Shown: positions 49,080 to 61,620, counted from the first letter of the stretch. The stretch: 64,000 nt of DNA from Theocolax elegans (GCA_026168455.1 CM047429.1:55683027-55747026), one strand, 5' to 3'. A program made the numbers and translations. Notes: generated from the letters alone by a model not told the origin.

Positions 49080-50150
49080 ATTTGGCATTATATTGCTTTG
49101 TTTTCATGTCAAAAACTGTGAACAAAATTTACATTATTTTACTATCTTAGCAACTTTTCTGTCAATAAGTTTTTTAAGGTGTTACTTTATTTTAAAAGCA
49201 AATTCTTGGACAAAATTTAGCATTATTAATTCACTTTTTTAGCAATTTTGCACACAAACTTTTGCCTTCATTTACAAAATGATATTAATTTTTTATTACC
49301 AATTTTTCAATTAAAAAGTTCTGCATCGCATTTCTTTACTTTAGTTGCATATTCTTTGATAAAGTTTTACATTATTGCTTTGTTTTCTTAACGGGGTGTC
49401 GGACCCAAATTACAGGGATCTACACCTTCCAACATTAAAGTTATATTTAAAATATTGAATTAAATAACGGAATAAATAATTTTTGGTCGCTAATTATTGG
49501 TTTAAAAAGTCACAAACTTTCAACGCAAACATCATAATTAAATTATCGATCTAACATTCTGAAAAAATTTGAATATTTTGTATAAAACATGCTTGAGGAC
49601 CTGACGTTCAGGATTTTTTCAAATATTCATTCTTTTATTTATAAAAAAAATAAAAGAAATGACCATTATCTGAGTCCGACATCCCCTTAACAATTTGTAG
49701 AATAATTTTAGTATCATTTTTTGACGTCATTTATAAATATTCTTTATTTTAGTAATTTATTCAATCAAATACTTCAACATCGTATTTCTATGCTTTACTA
49801 GCATATTTTTTGGCAAAGTTTTGCACTATTGTTTTACTTTCTTAACAATTTTTAGCATAAACTTTTGTCTTTATAAACAAATATGCTCTTTTTTTTAGCA
49901 ATTTAGTCAACCAGAAAGTTCTGCATTGTATTGCTTTACTTTAGAAGCATATTCTTTGACAAAATTTTACATTATTGCTTTACTTACTTAACAATTTTTA
50001 GCATTAACTTTTGTCTTTGTATACAAATATGCTCTTTTTTTTACCAATTTAATCAACCAAAAAGTTGCACTATTGCTTTATTTTCTTAACAATTTTTGGC
50101 ATTAACTTTTGTCTTTATTTTCAAATATTCTATTTTTCATTTACGTTATT
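49080..50150. repeat. Degenerate ~147-bp tandem repeat
   Basis: AACAATTTTTAGCATAAACTTTTGTCTTTAT-like blocks recur at 49843, 49990 and 50088, with related blocks from about 49100. A TTAA-family MITE is inserted in one unit, which shows the original unsplit sequence. Confidence 0.6.
49392..49686. mobile_element. TTAA-family MITE, 295 bp
   Basis: TTAA at 49388-49391 and 49687-49690; left end CGGGGTGTCGGACCC, right end (inverted) GGGGATGTCGGACTC. Comparison with neighbouring tandem units shows that the empty site reads TTAAC, confirming the insertion. Confidence 0.75.
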
Positions 50151-50221
50151 GTTGCTGTTATACAAGTGTTTATATAATGATCAATGTTTCTGAAAATTTG
50201 TATCGCAACGTACCTAATTAT

Positions 50222-50262
50222 TATTAATCAAAAGGCTCGATAGAGTCGGACGCAAGTACAGG
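50222..50262. repeat. Repeat with GATA-loop hairpin (further copy)
   Basis: ATTATTAATCAAAAGG is followed by the hairpin GGCTC-GATA-GAGTC and GGACGCAAGTA. It is related to 26681, with changed but still pairing stem bases. Confidence 0.45.
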
Positions 50263-52240
50263 TTTGCATATACAATACATTAAATTATTATCTAAAGAGA
50301 TTAATTTTGTGGTTTAAAATTTTTATTGAAAATTAAATGCATTTTTTAATTTTTTCAATTTCATGATTTTAAATTTTACTTTGACATTAAAACACTAATG
50401 AAATTTTTTATTTTAAATCGAAAGAAAAATGCGCCATTGTATTAAAAATTGAAATGCGTAATTTCTGAAAAATAGAAAAAATAATTAATAAACAAACATA
50501 CTTTGTACATCAAAGTCTAGGGACAGTTTAGATTGCTAATAGAAATTTCTTCAAGGCATTGTTGTATTACTTTCTTTTACACTTTTACGAACAATAATTT
50601 ATCAATTATTTGACTGTTCACTCAATTAATTTATAAATCAATTGAGCAATTTAAGAAACTGTTCACTATTCTGTATTAAAAACCATTTCAAAGCATTTTT
50701 ATTTAAAAAGCAATACGAAAACTTGATTTTTGTGCAATACATTTCTTATACAATAGTGACGATATTTAAACTTCAATTTCTTTCTAGTGGTATAATTGTA
50801 ATTGTCAATATAATGCCTATGCAAGAATTTTTTTATTAGTGATTTATTCAAGCAGGCGTCTACATATAGAAATTAAAAGTACGTAACTTCAAAATAATTA
50901 AAACCAAACGTTGTTTCATCGTTATATGAGAAATATATTGTCAGGAAAAATAAGCCATTGGGTAAGTTCTACAATAGGAGTAAAAATTATGTATAAAAGT
51001 TTGTTAAAATTAATTGTCGCTAGAATTAATTATTTTCTTGCAGAAATTTTACTGAAATATGTTATTAAAAGAAAAATTATAAATTTGGTTATTACTAGGC
51101 AATAATTATTTGAGTAATAATTTTAAGTTGCGAAAAACCCAACTTAAAATTAAAGAAAATTTTTAAACGGTGTCGATACAAACACTGATTACTTATTTCT
51201 ATGCCTTTACAACTTACATTTGTTGGAAGAATTGCAACAAGGATTTTTTTTCAAAAAGAGGCCAATTAAATAAATTAAATGGTTAGTTCACTAAAAATCG
51301 ATAAAAACGCCTCTTTTTGAACCAACTGCGTGCGGACGAATAGCAGGAATAGCAATGAAACAGCAGTGGTAGTGAATTAAAACTCACATATTTTCATTAA
51401 AATTCTCAATGTCAATTAAAAGTTTAATTCATGGTAATAAAGATTATATTAATATATAGAAATGAAGATATTTATTTCGTTAATAGTTTGAAATTTCGGT
51501 TAGAAAAATTAACCAAATAGAACCATCAGAATACTTGCTTCAGCAAAAGACCCAAAATCAGTGTTTTTACTCACTTACAGTGAGGTATATTTTTCAGTTT
51601 TTACTAGATTGGGCTGAAATTTTCAGAAAAGCTTCTATACATTTATTGTTACAACGTAAATGAAATAGAAATATTATAAAATTTCTCAATTTTGTTTAAA
51701 ACAATAAATGAACAAAAATTTTGATAAAAAAATGGTATAAAAATTAAATTCTTCTTTCTTTAATAATATTCAATTCATGTTTTCATAATTCTGTTCCGCT
51801 TACTTTTAGAAAATTAATTTAAAGAAGTTTTCCTCAAAATTTCATCCGAATCCAATAAAAAGTAAAAAATAAACTTTACGTCAAGTGAGTACGGACATTA
51901 ATTTTGGGTCCTTCGCTGAAACAAGGATTCTGCTGGTTCTATAAGATCATTTTTTGCATAAAACTATACTTCAAAATTCAAGGTAATAGTATTAACAGAT
52001 TATCTATAATGACTCCTTCAAAAAATTTATATTGGCAATGTAAAGTATTCGTAGACCTTGATGTACAAACAGTGTCCATTAATTATTTTGTATAAGTTTA
52101 AGAAATTATGCTGTTCATTTTTAATACAATACTATAATTAATATTTATAAATATAAAATGTGCATTACTATTTTTAATAAGATTTTAAGATCACTAAATT
52201 CATCTTTACAAAACATATTTTTTCACCCTAATCATCCATG
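50263..52240. other. AT-rich stretch, no gene recognised
   Basis: Short open frames here have no family features and simple AT-driven composition. No TE ends were recognised. Confidence 0.45.
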
Positions 52241-52244
52241 AAGG

Positions 52245-52690
52245 CAACTTTATTGACCTGTACAATGGGAGTAAAACTGCGTTTTATTTCCTTGATAATT
52301 TTATTCGTGGTAGCTTCACATTATTCCCGTAGACTTATTTTATTCCCCGTAAACCAAATTTATCCCTCGATTATTTTATTCCTCGTAGATTTACTATATT
52401 CCCATAGATTCGCTTCATTTCCTGTAGAACCATTTTATTCCCTGCAGACCCACTTTATTCCCAACAAATTAATTTTTTTGTAGTACTTATATTAGCCTTT
52501 CCTACTAATACAAAATTTAATTTATTTATTCAATGAAATAAATTAAAAAGTTTAATAAATAAATTGCTACGTTTACTTTATTGACCTTTACAAAAGGAGT
52601 AAAACTGCATTTTATTCCCTTCATTATTTTATTCCCCGTAGACTCACTTTATTTCACTGTACAACTACAAAAACCATAAATTAAATGCAT
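52245..52690. repeat. Short repeats around TTTATTCCCCGTAGAC
   Basis: A block with several ~22-base copies of a TTTATTCCCCGTAGACTCAC-like motif (52300-52470) recurs in shortened form at 52575-52660. Both begin with a TTGACCTxTACAAxxGGAG motif. Confidence 0.6.
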
Positions 52691-53490
52691 TATATTCAAT
52701 TAAATTAGCAAATTTATTACAATATTAGAAAAATTTATAAAATTGTAAATAAATTATTGTCGAATAAAGTGGCCTTTAGAATGATCAGAGTGAAACATTT
52801 TACTTCGGGAGTAAAAGGCAATTTTAAGACCCGCTAAAGCTCGAACAGCAACTTTCATCCCAGGAAAAATGCCTATTTTACTTCCTTAGTGCATAAATAA
52901 TTATTAAACTTACTACTTGCAAATGTTCAGCTTTACGTTTAGATTGTATGCCTAACTTACAGTATACTCGCACTTCAACATCTTTTCACTACAATAGCAC
53001 TAAAACCATTTGATTAAGTTGTCTTCGACTGCTTCTGTTCAATTTCGAGTATGTATCGGTATTCTTAATTACATTGGCTCCAAGAGAAGCATAAACTCGA
53101 AAGCAGTAAATTGCATAGACCTAAAAAAAATTGATTTATTTAGTATTTGAATATATACATTATATATACATATTTAATACATGTATAATATTACATTATA
53201 TGTACAAATTGATTTAGTATTTCAATATATACTCTATATATACATACATATACATACATATACATAACGTGTACTATTCTCTCCTAGTAATGAACAAACA
53301 TTTGCATTAAAAAACCAGCTGACTTATCTTAACTTATTTATGCACTTTCTGAATTTTATTTTCGTTTAAAATTTTGTAAACTTCTTCTAAATCGATTTTA
53401 AGAAAGGTATGCATGTGAAAATTGAAAAATTGTTTTCACTAAGCTACAGCTGTTTCCTATTAGACCTAAAATCGAAGGTTACAAAATTTG
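52691..53490. other. AT-rich stretch with TATACA microsatellite
   Basis: Simple TATACATA-type repeats lie at about 53130-53275. Nothing else supported. Confidence 0.45.
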
Positions 53491-53497
53491 AAATTAA

Positions 53498-53877
53498 CGA
53501 GATGTCGGACCCACATTACAGGAATCTACACCTTTCAACCCAAAAATTATATTTAAAACATTGAATTAAAAATCTGAAAAAATGCATACGAGTAGCTTAA
53601 AACAAAAACAAGGGCATGGCGTTTCGATTTTTTAGAAAAAATTATTTTGTTAATAATAATTGAATAAACAAGTTATGGTCGGTAATTATTAGTCAAAAAA
53701 GACATAATTTTTCAACGCAAACATCGTCATTAAATTATCAATTTAAAAATCTGGAAAAATTTGAGAATATTGTTTAAAACATGCCTGATGGCATGGCGTT
53801 CGGGATTTTTTAAAACATTCATTCTTTTCTCTATAAAAAAATATTAAAAATGACCATTTTCTGAGTCCGACATCCCC
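53498..53877. mobile_element. TTAA-family MITE, 380 bp
   Basis: TTAA at 53494-53497 and 53878-53881; left end CGAGATGTCGGACCC, right end (inverted) GGGGATGTCGGACTC. It is longer than the 49392 copy because it keeps the internal AAAATCTGAAAAAATGCATA segment. Confidence 0.75.
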
Positions 53878-53919
53878 TTAACCTTCCTTTGTAAATTGCT
53901 CTAACTTAAACCAAAAATT

Positions 53920-54345
53920 GCCCATTTTTTAAAATGCGAATCTCTCAATAATATCTCAATGCATTTGGTTTGTCTTTGAATGTTACTATTTTTTTATACA
54001 TAAAAAGCTAACTTTTTAGGTAGGTGAGAATATGCTTTGTCTGTTATACATTTTATCATTGCGAGAATCGTTTTGATCATAAAAAAAACTACTAAATAGG
54101 TCAAAAAGTACATCAAATTATCTACATTTTAAAAAAAATTTGCATCAAAAAGTCAAAAAGTTTAATATAACAAAAGTTACAGCGATTTGAAAATAAAACG
54201 TCAAATATCGATTAAAAATCTATAATAAAAAAGAGGTTATTCTCATTTACCTAAAAACTTACCTTTTTTATGTGTATAAATATAGTAAAATTTCAAAGAA
54301 AAAAATGCATTTTTTGAGATATTCGCAATTTCAAAAAAGGAAAGT
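53920..54345. mobile_element. Foldback MITE, ~110-bp arms
   Basis: The left arm 53920-54031 and right arm 54231-54345 are complementary with moderate divergence (ATGCGAATCTCTCAATAATA against ATTGCGAATATCTCAAAAAA, and the shared CTAACTTTTTAGGTAGGTGA-like segment). No open frame. Confidence 0.55.
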
Positions 54346-57300
54346 CCCCGTACATATCTTCCTTAAATACGATATAGAAGACAATTTCATTGTTTTTAAA
54401 CGAAAATAAAATTGTAAAAGTGACAGCCTATTCCAATATGAATGGAATCAGACTATTATATATTTAAACTGAAAACTTATATAATCGTCATATTAGTTTG
54501 TTATTGTGTGAGTGAATATAATTATTTAGGTACTTAAAAAAATAAAATTCGTTTATACTCACTATCTTCACAATATCCTTTGATTAATTAACACCCAAGT
54601 TTCAAGTGTGCATAATTGAAACGTAATACGGCTGCGTACAGGAACATTTCTGAAATGTAAAAATTTTCAATGAGTACAAAATTGTTCAACAAATTATTGG
54701 GTTTGAGCAGTGCACTGCAACTAAATCATCTCGTTATACATGTAAGGCCAGTTCAGGATGTGTTTAGAAGTATGAAAAAAAGTTTCAATAATATACCTAA
54801 TTAATTATGATTAAAAAATTAATGAATCCAGTAGATCAATATACATAACCTTTAAGATAGTCGTTACTTGTCTTTTATCTCAGGAAATAAACGACAAAAT
54901 TTTAAAATGTCTTCAAGCACAGTGTCGGATTCAAAACTTCAAAACTGATTCATACTTCTAGTAACTAACTGATTCATAGTTCTAGTGTTTTTTATATCCG
55001 TTGGTCTATACAGCATACAATTCCGACTTCGATGTCATCGTGTTTATAAATTATCAAAAGGGTAAGAGTTGCTTCATAAAGATGTACATCCAGGTCCCGT
55101 ATTCAACAATCTTGGAAACATTAGACTCCTCTGTATTTGAATTTGAAACAGAATATACAGAATATTAGTTACTTTAAAAAACGAAAACATTTAAGATTCG
55201 CTAAGAAACTTTTTAGTTAAACGTGTATAACAAAAGATAAGAAGCATATGCACTATTTGCACGACAATGAGTACAAAATGTATTCAACCTATTAAATATA
55301 TAAATAAAAAATCACACAAAACTAATATTAAAACAAAAATCCTTAAGTATGCAATAAAATAAATTCTACCAATATATATTGAATACCATATATAAGAACT
55401 TGAAAAAAATATTGACGTATTTGCATAAGTGGCGTACATGAATATATTTCGAACTCCGAAAGCTACGACACAAAATTGTAAACTTTCAAAATTGTAATTA
55501 AAAACCGGATCATTTACAAATTGTAATTAGAAAAAATTAATAAACTGAGCCCACTCAGTTGACTGGTTTTCCGGATTTTTAAAAAATCTTTTACAGTTTC
55601 AAAATTCTAAATCATGTTGATCCGCTTGGACGTGAAAAAAATTACTATCGCTTAGTATTGGAATATAGCGAATCCCCAAAGGGACGAAGTTGTACCTAAC
55701 TTATAAATAAATTTAATAAATTGACATTTTTTATCTAAGGAATTAGTAAACAAAACGTTGTAGCAATTTCCTATTCGTTGGTATACACTTCTCGAAATGA
55801 GAAAATTTTAACTTTATGTATGTAATGTATAGTTAAACGTAATTATTTTACATTGAAATAAAAAATTTTAAAATTAAGTTGACTGGTCCCACTTTCACGT
55901 ACATAAATATATGCCACTTTGCGCAAAAAAGGGTTTTTGATATGAATTGAGTAATAGCATACCGCACTTTTATATTGGCGTACATTTAGAGAGAAATTTT
56001 TCTTTAAGGAAATGTGATAGGCAAATTACATTAAAAACCCACAAATGTTCAACAATTTCGACACTAAAAATCTGAAAAAAAATCACACAACTTCAAAGCA
56101 AGTGGAAGAGCGTTACAGAAATTTGTTTTAGAAAAGTTAACCCATTATTATTTAAAAAACCAAATAAATATTTTAATTTTTTACTTTCACATTTTCTGAA
56201 TTTTCCTTGTTTGGACAATTAGCCATGCAAATAAAAAATTCTAAAAACTACCAATTATAAGACTATATTGTAAATAAAATTTATTACAATTGTTACTGAT
56301 CTGAAATTAGTAAGCAGAATTAAAAGCATTAGAATTTATTTTTGAAAAATAGTAAATGGAGATACTTAGAATTTGTTAAATCGTTCCGTGCAGAGGATGA
56401 TGTTAGTACATATTTTTTTCGTTGCCTAATCTGTCATTTGGAAAGTAGATAGCCTTTATGTAGAGATGACCGACTTCTAAGTTTGGTAGCTGCTGGGTTG
56501 AAAAATGGTACTTGCATCATCTTGCATAAGTTCTAGCATCATCTGTGCCCGTTGATTTTCAAATGCACCTTGGTAAATAATAAATATATTACATTTAGAT
56601 AAATGATTGGATTACATTAGGTTAAGGTTTTAATATCAGCATAAAGAAAGTGTTCAACAGTACTACATGCCGCCGCGTTTTTTTCTGAGATGCATATTAA
56701 AAACTTTAAAATTTATAACAAAAAAACACGACAGCGATTGCATAGAGAACGATAGTATTTTTAATATTCCCCTTCAAGGAGATATTAAAGCCAGTTGTTG
56801 CCATTAAAGCAGGAGTTACTGACAAAGAGAGACTAATTACTAATTAAATTGAAGGAAAATCATGAGAATAGCCCCCTCTATCTTTTCGTGATTTGAAAAA
56901 AAAATTGTTTTAAATCTTATAGTATAATCATCTAAAACGCTTTTAATTTGTCGAACAATTTTTGTAAAAGACACTTGAAGGGATTATTGTGAAATGTTAT
57001 GTGGTGATAGATGGCGCAAAGGCGAAGAGTAGTACTCTCACGAGTCTGCTTAAATTTTAGTCTGACAATAAATTTTGATCTAATTACTATACTCTAGTTG
57101 ATAACTCCTATTCTTGTGGTAACAACTGACTTTGATAGCCCGTTACTGAAAAGATATATTAATTCAATTGTTTTGTTTCTTTATAAAATTTGTGGAGGAA
57201 ACTGGGAAAGGATTATTACATCGAAACAGTATAATCTTACCGAGTTTATGTAATTTTGAGATTGTAGCACCAATAATGTCGTTGAGGCCGAGAAGGCACC

Positions 57301-57400
57301 CATTGCATCTCATGTTTCAGCTACGTTATACTTCACATTACCATATTTGAATGAAGTTTCTATAACAAATTTTTCTGATTATTAAATTTGTTTACTATTT
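54346..57400. other. Intergenic, no gene recognised
   Basis: AT-rich DNA with scattered short frames of no recognisable family. The GTTGACTGG motif repeats at 55558 and 55881. The 3' boundary of the transposon encoding the downstream gene probably lies in the last kilobase but was not found. Confidence 0.4.
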
Positions 57401-57401
57401 T

Positions 57402-57430
57402 ATAAACGAGCTCCACCAACGCTCGTTTAT
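57402..57430. other. Perfect 10-bp hairpin
   Basis: ATAAACGAGC (57402-57411), a nine-base loop and GCTCGTTTAT (57421-57430). It lies about 190 bases beyond the stop of the minus-strand transposase gene; role unknown. Confidence 0.5.
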
Positions 57431-57615
57431 GTGAGACGCAACCAATATCATTTTCGTCTCCCCAATATTCATAATCTATACTTTTAAAAATAAGTATTTA
57501 TGATATTTATTAATGTATTTTCTCATAATACATTTTACAAAAACAATACATACAGAAGCAATATTAATATTTCAACATTATGGTTTACTTCATATTTATA
57601 AGAGTATTTTTCATT

Positions 57616-60600
57616 TCATTTCATTTGTGGAAAAGGTATTAATTCTTCTGTTTCAATAATTGTCACTAAGTGCTGCCTCATTAACATGACATTTGTTGAA
57701 TATTTGACTTGAGATGGATCTCCACCAAGGGCTAGGGTGACTGCGAAAGCTGCAGCGTATACACCACAACTACTACTATCGGGCTGCTTAGAAAGCATAT
57801 CTTTAAATATTATATCTTTTGGTGATATATTACAGAAACGGCGATTTATATAAGCTTTTTCTTTTTCGACCAGTTCATAATTTGTATGTTGTGGCAGACT
57901 ATCGTATACGTAAATTTTATCTTTATTATAATATATGCATCTCCAATGGGCAATGTAGAGACCACCGATAATTTGAATGCTTGGAAAATTAGTTTTTTCG
58001 CAAGTCTTAGGATGTCCAGTGATATATAGGACACTTTGTGCCACTATAGACGTATTTCTACTTTGTATAATACGAATTAATGCGTCCAATGAATCATCAT
58101 TCAGGTATCCGTCACCTTCCAGAACATTCTTTCGTATTTCAAACAAGGAAATCTCTCTTTTGTCAAAAAATGTCTTAAAAGCAGAAACATCTCTGTTAGT
58201 CACGTTTGCTAAACTATAATGCTCTGTGACTAATACGTCATCATCGAAATGAAGTGCACGTTTTGTATTAGTTGGATTTAAGTCATCTACCATTTTTCTT
58301 TTGCGATTCTTTGTAGTAGATGCTTTGCGAACAAGTGATCTTGCTAGAATAAGTTTAGTCCTATCTAATGCTTTTTTTATCTTCTCTTTTATTTGTAAAT
58401 TTGTTTCTGGTTGAGATTCATTTGAAGGTTCAGTTACAGATTCCTTTGCAGGTTCAATTTCTGTATTTTCACCAATCATATATTTTATTTTATTTCTTTT
58501 ATTTTTCTTTCTTTCTTCAATAGCATCTAAAGTGTACTGAGGATTTCTAATTGACATACTTCTATTGCGCCTAGAATCCAGTATTTCTGGTAGCATACAA
58601 TCATTATAAAATCGTAATAGCTGCGATTCCATTGACTGTTTCCAGAACTCTTCATCAATATCTACTTTGAACATTTTTCTACTAACAGAAGTATGAATCA
58701 CTAAATAACAATACTTTCGTTTGGTTATATGAAGCTGCCCTTGTATTTGATAGTATACTGCATGCTTCTTGTTGACTTTTGTTATATTTTTCGGATCAAA
58801 CATATCTCTTGTTGGTTTATGACTTTTGATTGCTTTTTCTGCGCTGATATTTGCAGCTCCATAAGGACACTTAATTTCGAGAAGACCTTCTTCTCCAATA
58901 AGTGCATCTGGAGAACAAGCTAACATGCAATGCTTTTCGTCAATGAATAAACCACAATCTTTTATTTGATCTTTAATTTTTTTTGCTAGTTTTGTTTTTG
59001 CAACTTCTTCTTGTTGGATGCCATACAAAACGTGAGCTTCATCTTTTACTGAGGGGTACAGTATTTTTTGCAGCCTAAGAGTACAACTGACATTTGGATT
59101 CCAGCAACATGCTTCTTTAAAGTTAGAAGCAGTTAGTAATTTTCGCCGTAATCCATGCCATAAAAGTGAGCGATGTTGCTGCACTGTGTCCCTTTCGATT
59201 TTTAAACGGTTTTTTTGATTTTCTACCAGATCTTGCATAAACCTTTCCTCAATAGGTTTGAATTGCGATGGAGTCTTATCTAATTCATTATGGTTACTGC
59301 CATAATGTTTTTTTGCATTATTTCCTGTAGTCTGCTTTCTTTTTTTCTTCCTTTTGCCATTACCACGTCTTCTTTGATACGTTTCTAAGTTTTTTAACTT
59401 ACGTTCTTCCGTAACAATCGCTAAAATCCGTGGAACCTTTTTATTCATGTGTTTGTACAATTCTATCAAAGATTCTTGTGTATTTTGCTGGATGACTGCT
59501 GCTGCAACTCTTACATGATACTGGTTTGTTTGAGCAAAATTTATTCGTCTTCCTCCAAGAGTATGACAAATCAATGCGTTAAACGATTCTGACATATTAT
59601 TAGTAAGCCTGTGTAGAAGACTTTCACTATATTGACTTAAATGTTGAATGGCTGTTTCTACTTTTTCGTATAAGCCTACATTTTTCAAGAGAATCACATT
59701 GTTTTCTTCCATATTTTTCATGCAGAGTTCGCCTCTATTTTTACATGATTTATGTTCTCCAAACACAGTGACTAGGAACGTTTAAAATATCTCTTTGCAA
59801 GTCTTCAATTTTTAATTTCCACGGTTTATTTTCAGACACACGTTTTAAGATACATTCTTCAATTTTTGTACGAATTGGAAGAATATTTACTTTTATCAGA
59901 TTCCTTTCTTGCACAAAACCTTTAATTCGTTGCCCTTGCTGTTGCGTCGTTTGAGATGCAACTCTAAGTTTGTTACAAAGATTTCTGAGTAAGTGATTCG
60001 TGCAGAGTATTCTTTTAGGTATAATGTTATAGTCACGATAAACATTATTATCATGTATTGCTTTGATTACACTGCTATCTCCATCTGACACAATTGTTTC
60101 ATATATAAGATTATGAGTCTCAATGCTTTTTTTAAAACCTTCTACTATAGCATCACTCTCCATTGCAGTAGAAGGAGCATTACTGTCCCAATTTTTAAAA
60201 CAAACATGCTTTTTTGGGGCTAGACTTTCGTTTTCTATTCTATTGCATGTAACGCAATACTTGTTTCTAATACCAAAATGTAATACTTTTCCAGTATAAA
60301 TATCTTGTATAACGCCCATGCCTACTGACGAATTATAATTTGTACCATAAGATCGTTTTCCCCAGCTACCATCAGAACATACAGTAGTAAAAGCTATACC
60401 AGAATCTGTTTTATCTCCTCTTTCAACAGCAAGATTTCTTGACTCTTCACCAGCTTCTTTCACCAATTTATTTGCTGTTTCCATAAAATAATTGTGAAGG
60501 ATGTTTTTTTTGTTTTGTGTATGTCGGTTCACTCATACAATTAACATTGATACCTGCGAAAAGTTCTTTCAATTGTGTATGTCCTATTCCAACTGTAATG

Positions 60601-61620
60601 GTTGCACTAACAATAGCTTCATTTAAATCCATAAGAGTAATTTCGTTAGTATTTTCAGACCAAATGGTAGATTCGTATTTGCACGATATACAATAAAAAA
60701 ATAATTTTGAGAGCAGTCCGAATTGCACTGTTTTATTTTTAAGCCATGTCCAATCTCTAAAGGGGCATTTGTTATGTACATCGTGATCGCAATAAGCTTT
60801 CTGCATTTCGTTCATAACATGATCAAAATCAAGAATTAAGCGAAAGTTATCGTCATAACAAATTTTGTCACTTTCATCATCATTCGGAATGGAATCATCA
60901 TTATTACTTCCTGTACTACAAATGATAGTTTTCCGATTAACCGTTACACTTGTACCTGCGAAATTAGTTGCACAGGAGCTTTCAATATTATTAATCGTTT
61001 CTTTATATTTATTCGATTCCTGATTATTGACAGCATTCGCTGCTTCAGGATTAGGCTTAGTGAAATTTTTTTCAATATCAATTATAGCACTTTCATTACA
61101 ATTTAGAATGTAATCATCATCATTAGTTTCTGTACTACAATCTATAGTTTTCCGATTAATGGTTACACTTGCACCTTCGGAATTATTTGCAGCACAGGAA
61201 CTTTCAAGGTTATTAACCGTTTCCTTACATTTATTCGATTCCTGATTATTGTCAGCATTCGCTGCTTCAGGATTATTAATAATGTAATTTTTATCAATAT
61301 TAATGACCTCATTATTTATACCATAATCACTAACTTCAGAAGTTACATAATTGTCACTTTGAATTTCAGAATCAAAGTTATTATGTTTACAATAATAATT
61401 ATGGTTTAAAAGTGTATTTGTTTCGGCAACAGAAATAATTTTTATAACATTTGTATCGTTAACATCTCTCTGTTTATCAATACAAACATTGTCAATCAAA
61501 TCATTTTTAGTTGCGTCATTAATTACACTATCGGAATTAGTGTTAATGACTCTATCAACATTTTGATCTTCTTGAAGAGGAACTATTTCTTTTTTGCCGA
61601 AACTTTCTTTAGTTGAACCT
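57616..61620 (-). CDS. Transposon polyprotein: DDE transposase + YqaJ nuclease + Ulp1-like protease (two frameshifts)
   Basis: Read from a splice acceptor at 61621-61622 to the stop at 57616. Part 1 (61620 to about 60505) is an acidic Asn/Asp-rich N-terminus with a ~60-residue internal duplication, then Cys motifs (CPF; YCISCKYES) and LNEAIVSATITVGIGHTQLK. Part 2 (about 60505-59770) holds the transposase core: CSDGSW (first Asp), KYCVTC, VSDGDSS (second Asp) and CTNHLLRN. Part 3 (716 residues, 59766-57616) starts with FGEHKSC and has NNMSESFNAL (Glu60). It continues with a YqaJ-type nuclease at about 199-400 (LLTASNF, SPDALI with Asp287, LEIKCPY with Glu297/Lys299, QIQGQL). It ends with a C48-type protease at about 545-700 (AHW His607, YDS Asp622, Gln661, SSCG Cys667). 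Frameshifts lie at an A8 run (60503-60510) and near 59770; both need a +1 change. All visible catalytic residues are kept. Upstream exon(s) unknown. Confidence 0.8.
60890..61275 (-). repeat. Internal tandem duplication in the polyprotein N-terminus
   Basis: NPEAANADNNQESNKCKETV and NPEAANAVNNQESNKYKETI each begin a block of about 60 codons that continues through VTINRKTIDCST / VTVNRKTIICST. The two copies lie next to each other and have diverged by substitutions with frame kept, so the duplication happened while the gene was under coding constraint. Confidence 0.75.

Noticed and set aside
50642..52483. Several 60-80-codon frames
   Set aside because: AT-driven composition, no shared motifs or splice structure; regarded as chance frames.
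60500..60515. Classical -1 programmed frameshift at the A run
   Set aside because: The shift needed is +1 (or -2), and the register does not match a slippery heptamer.
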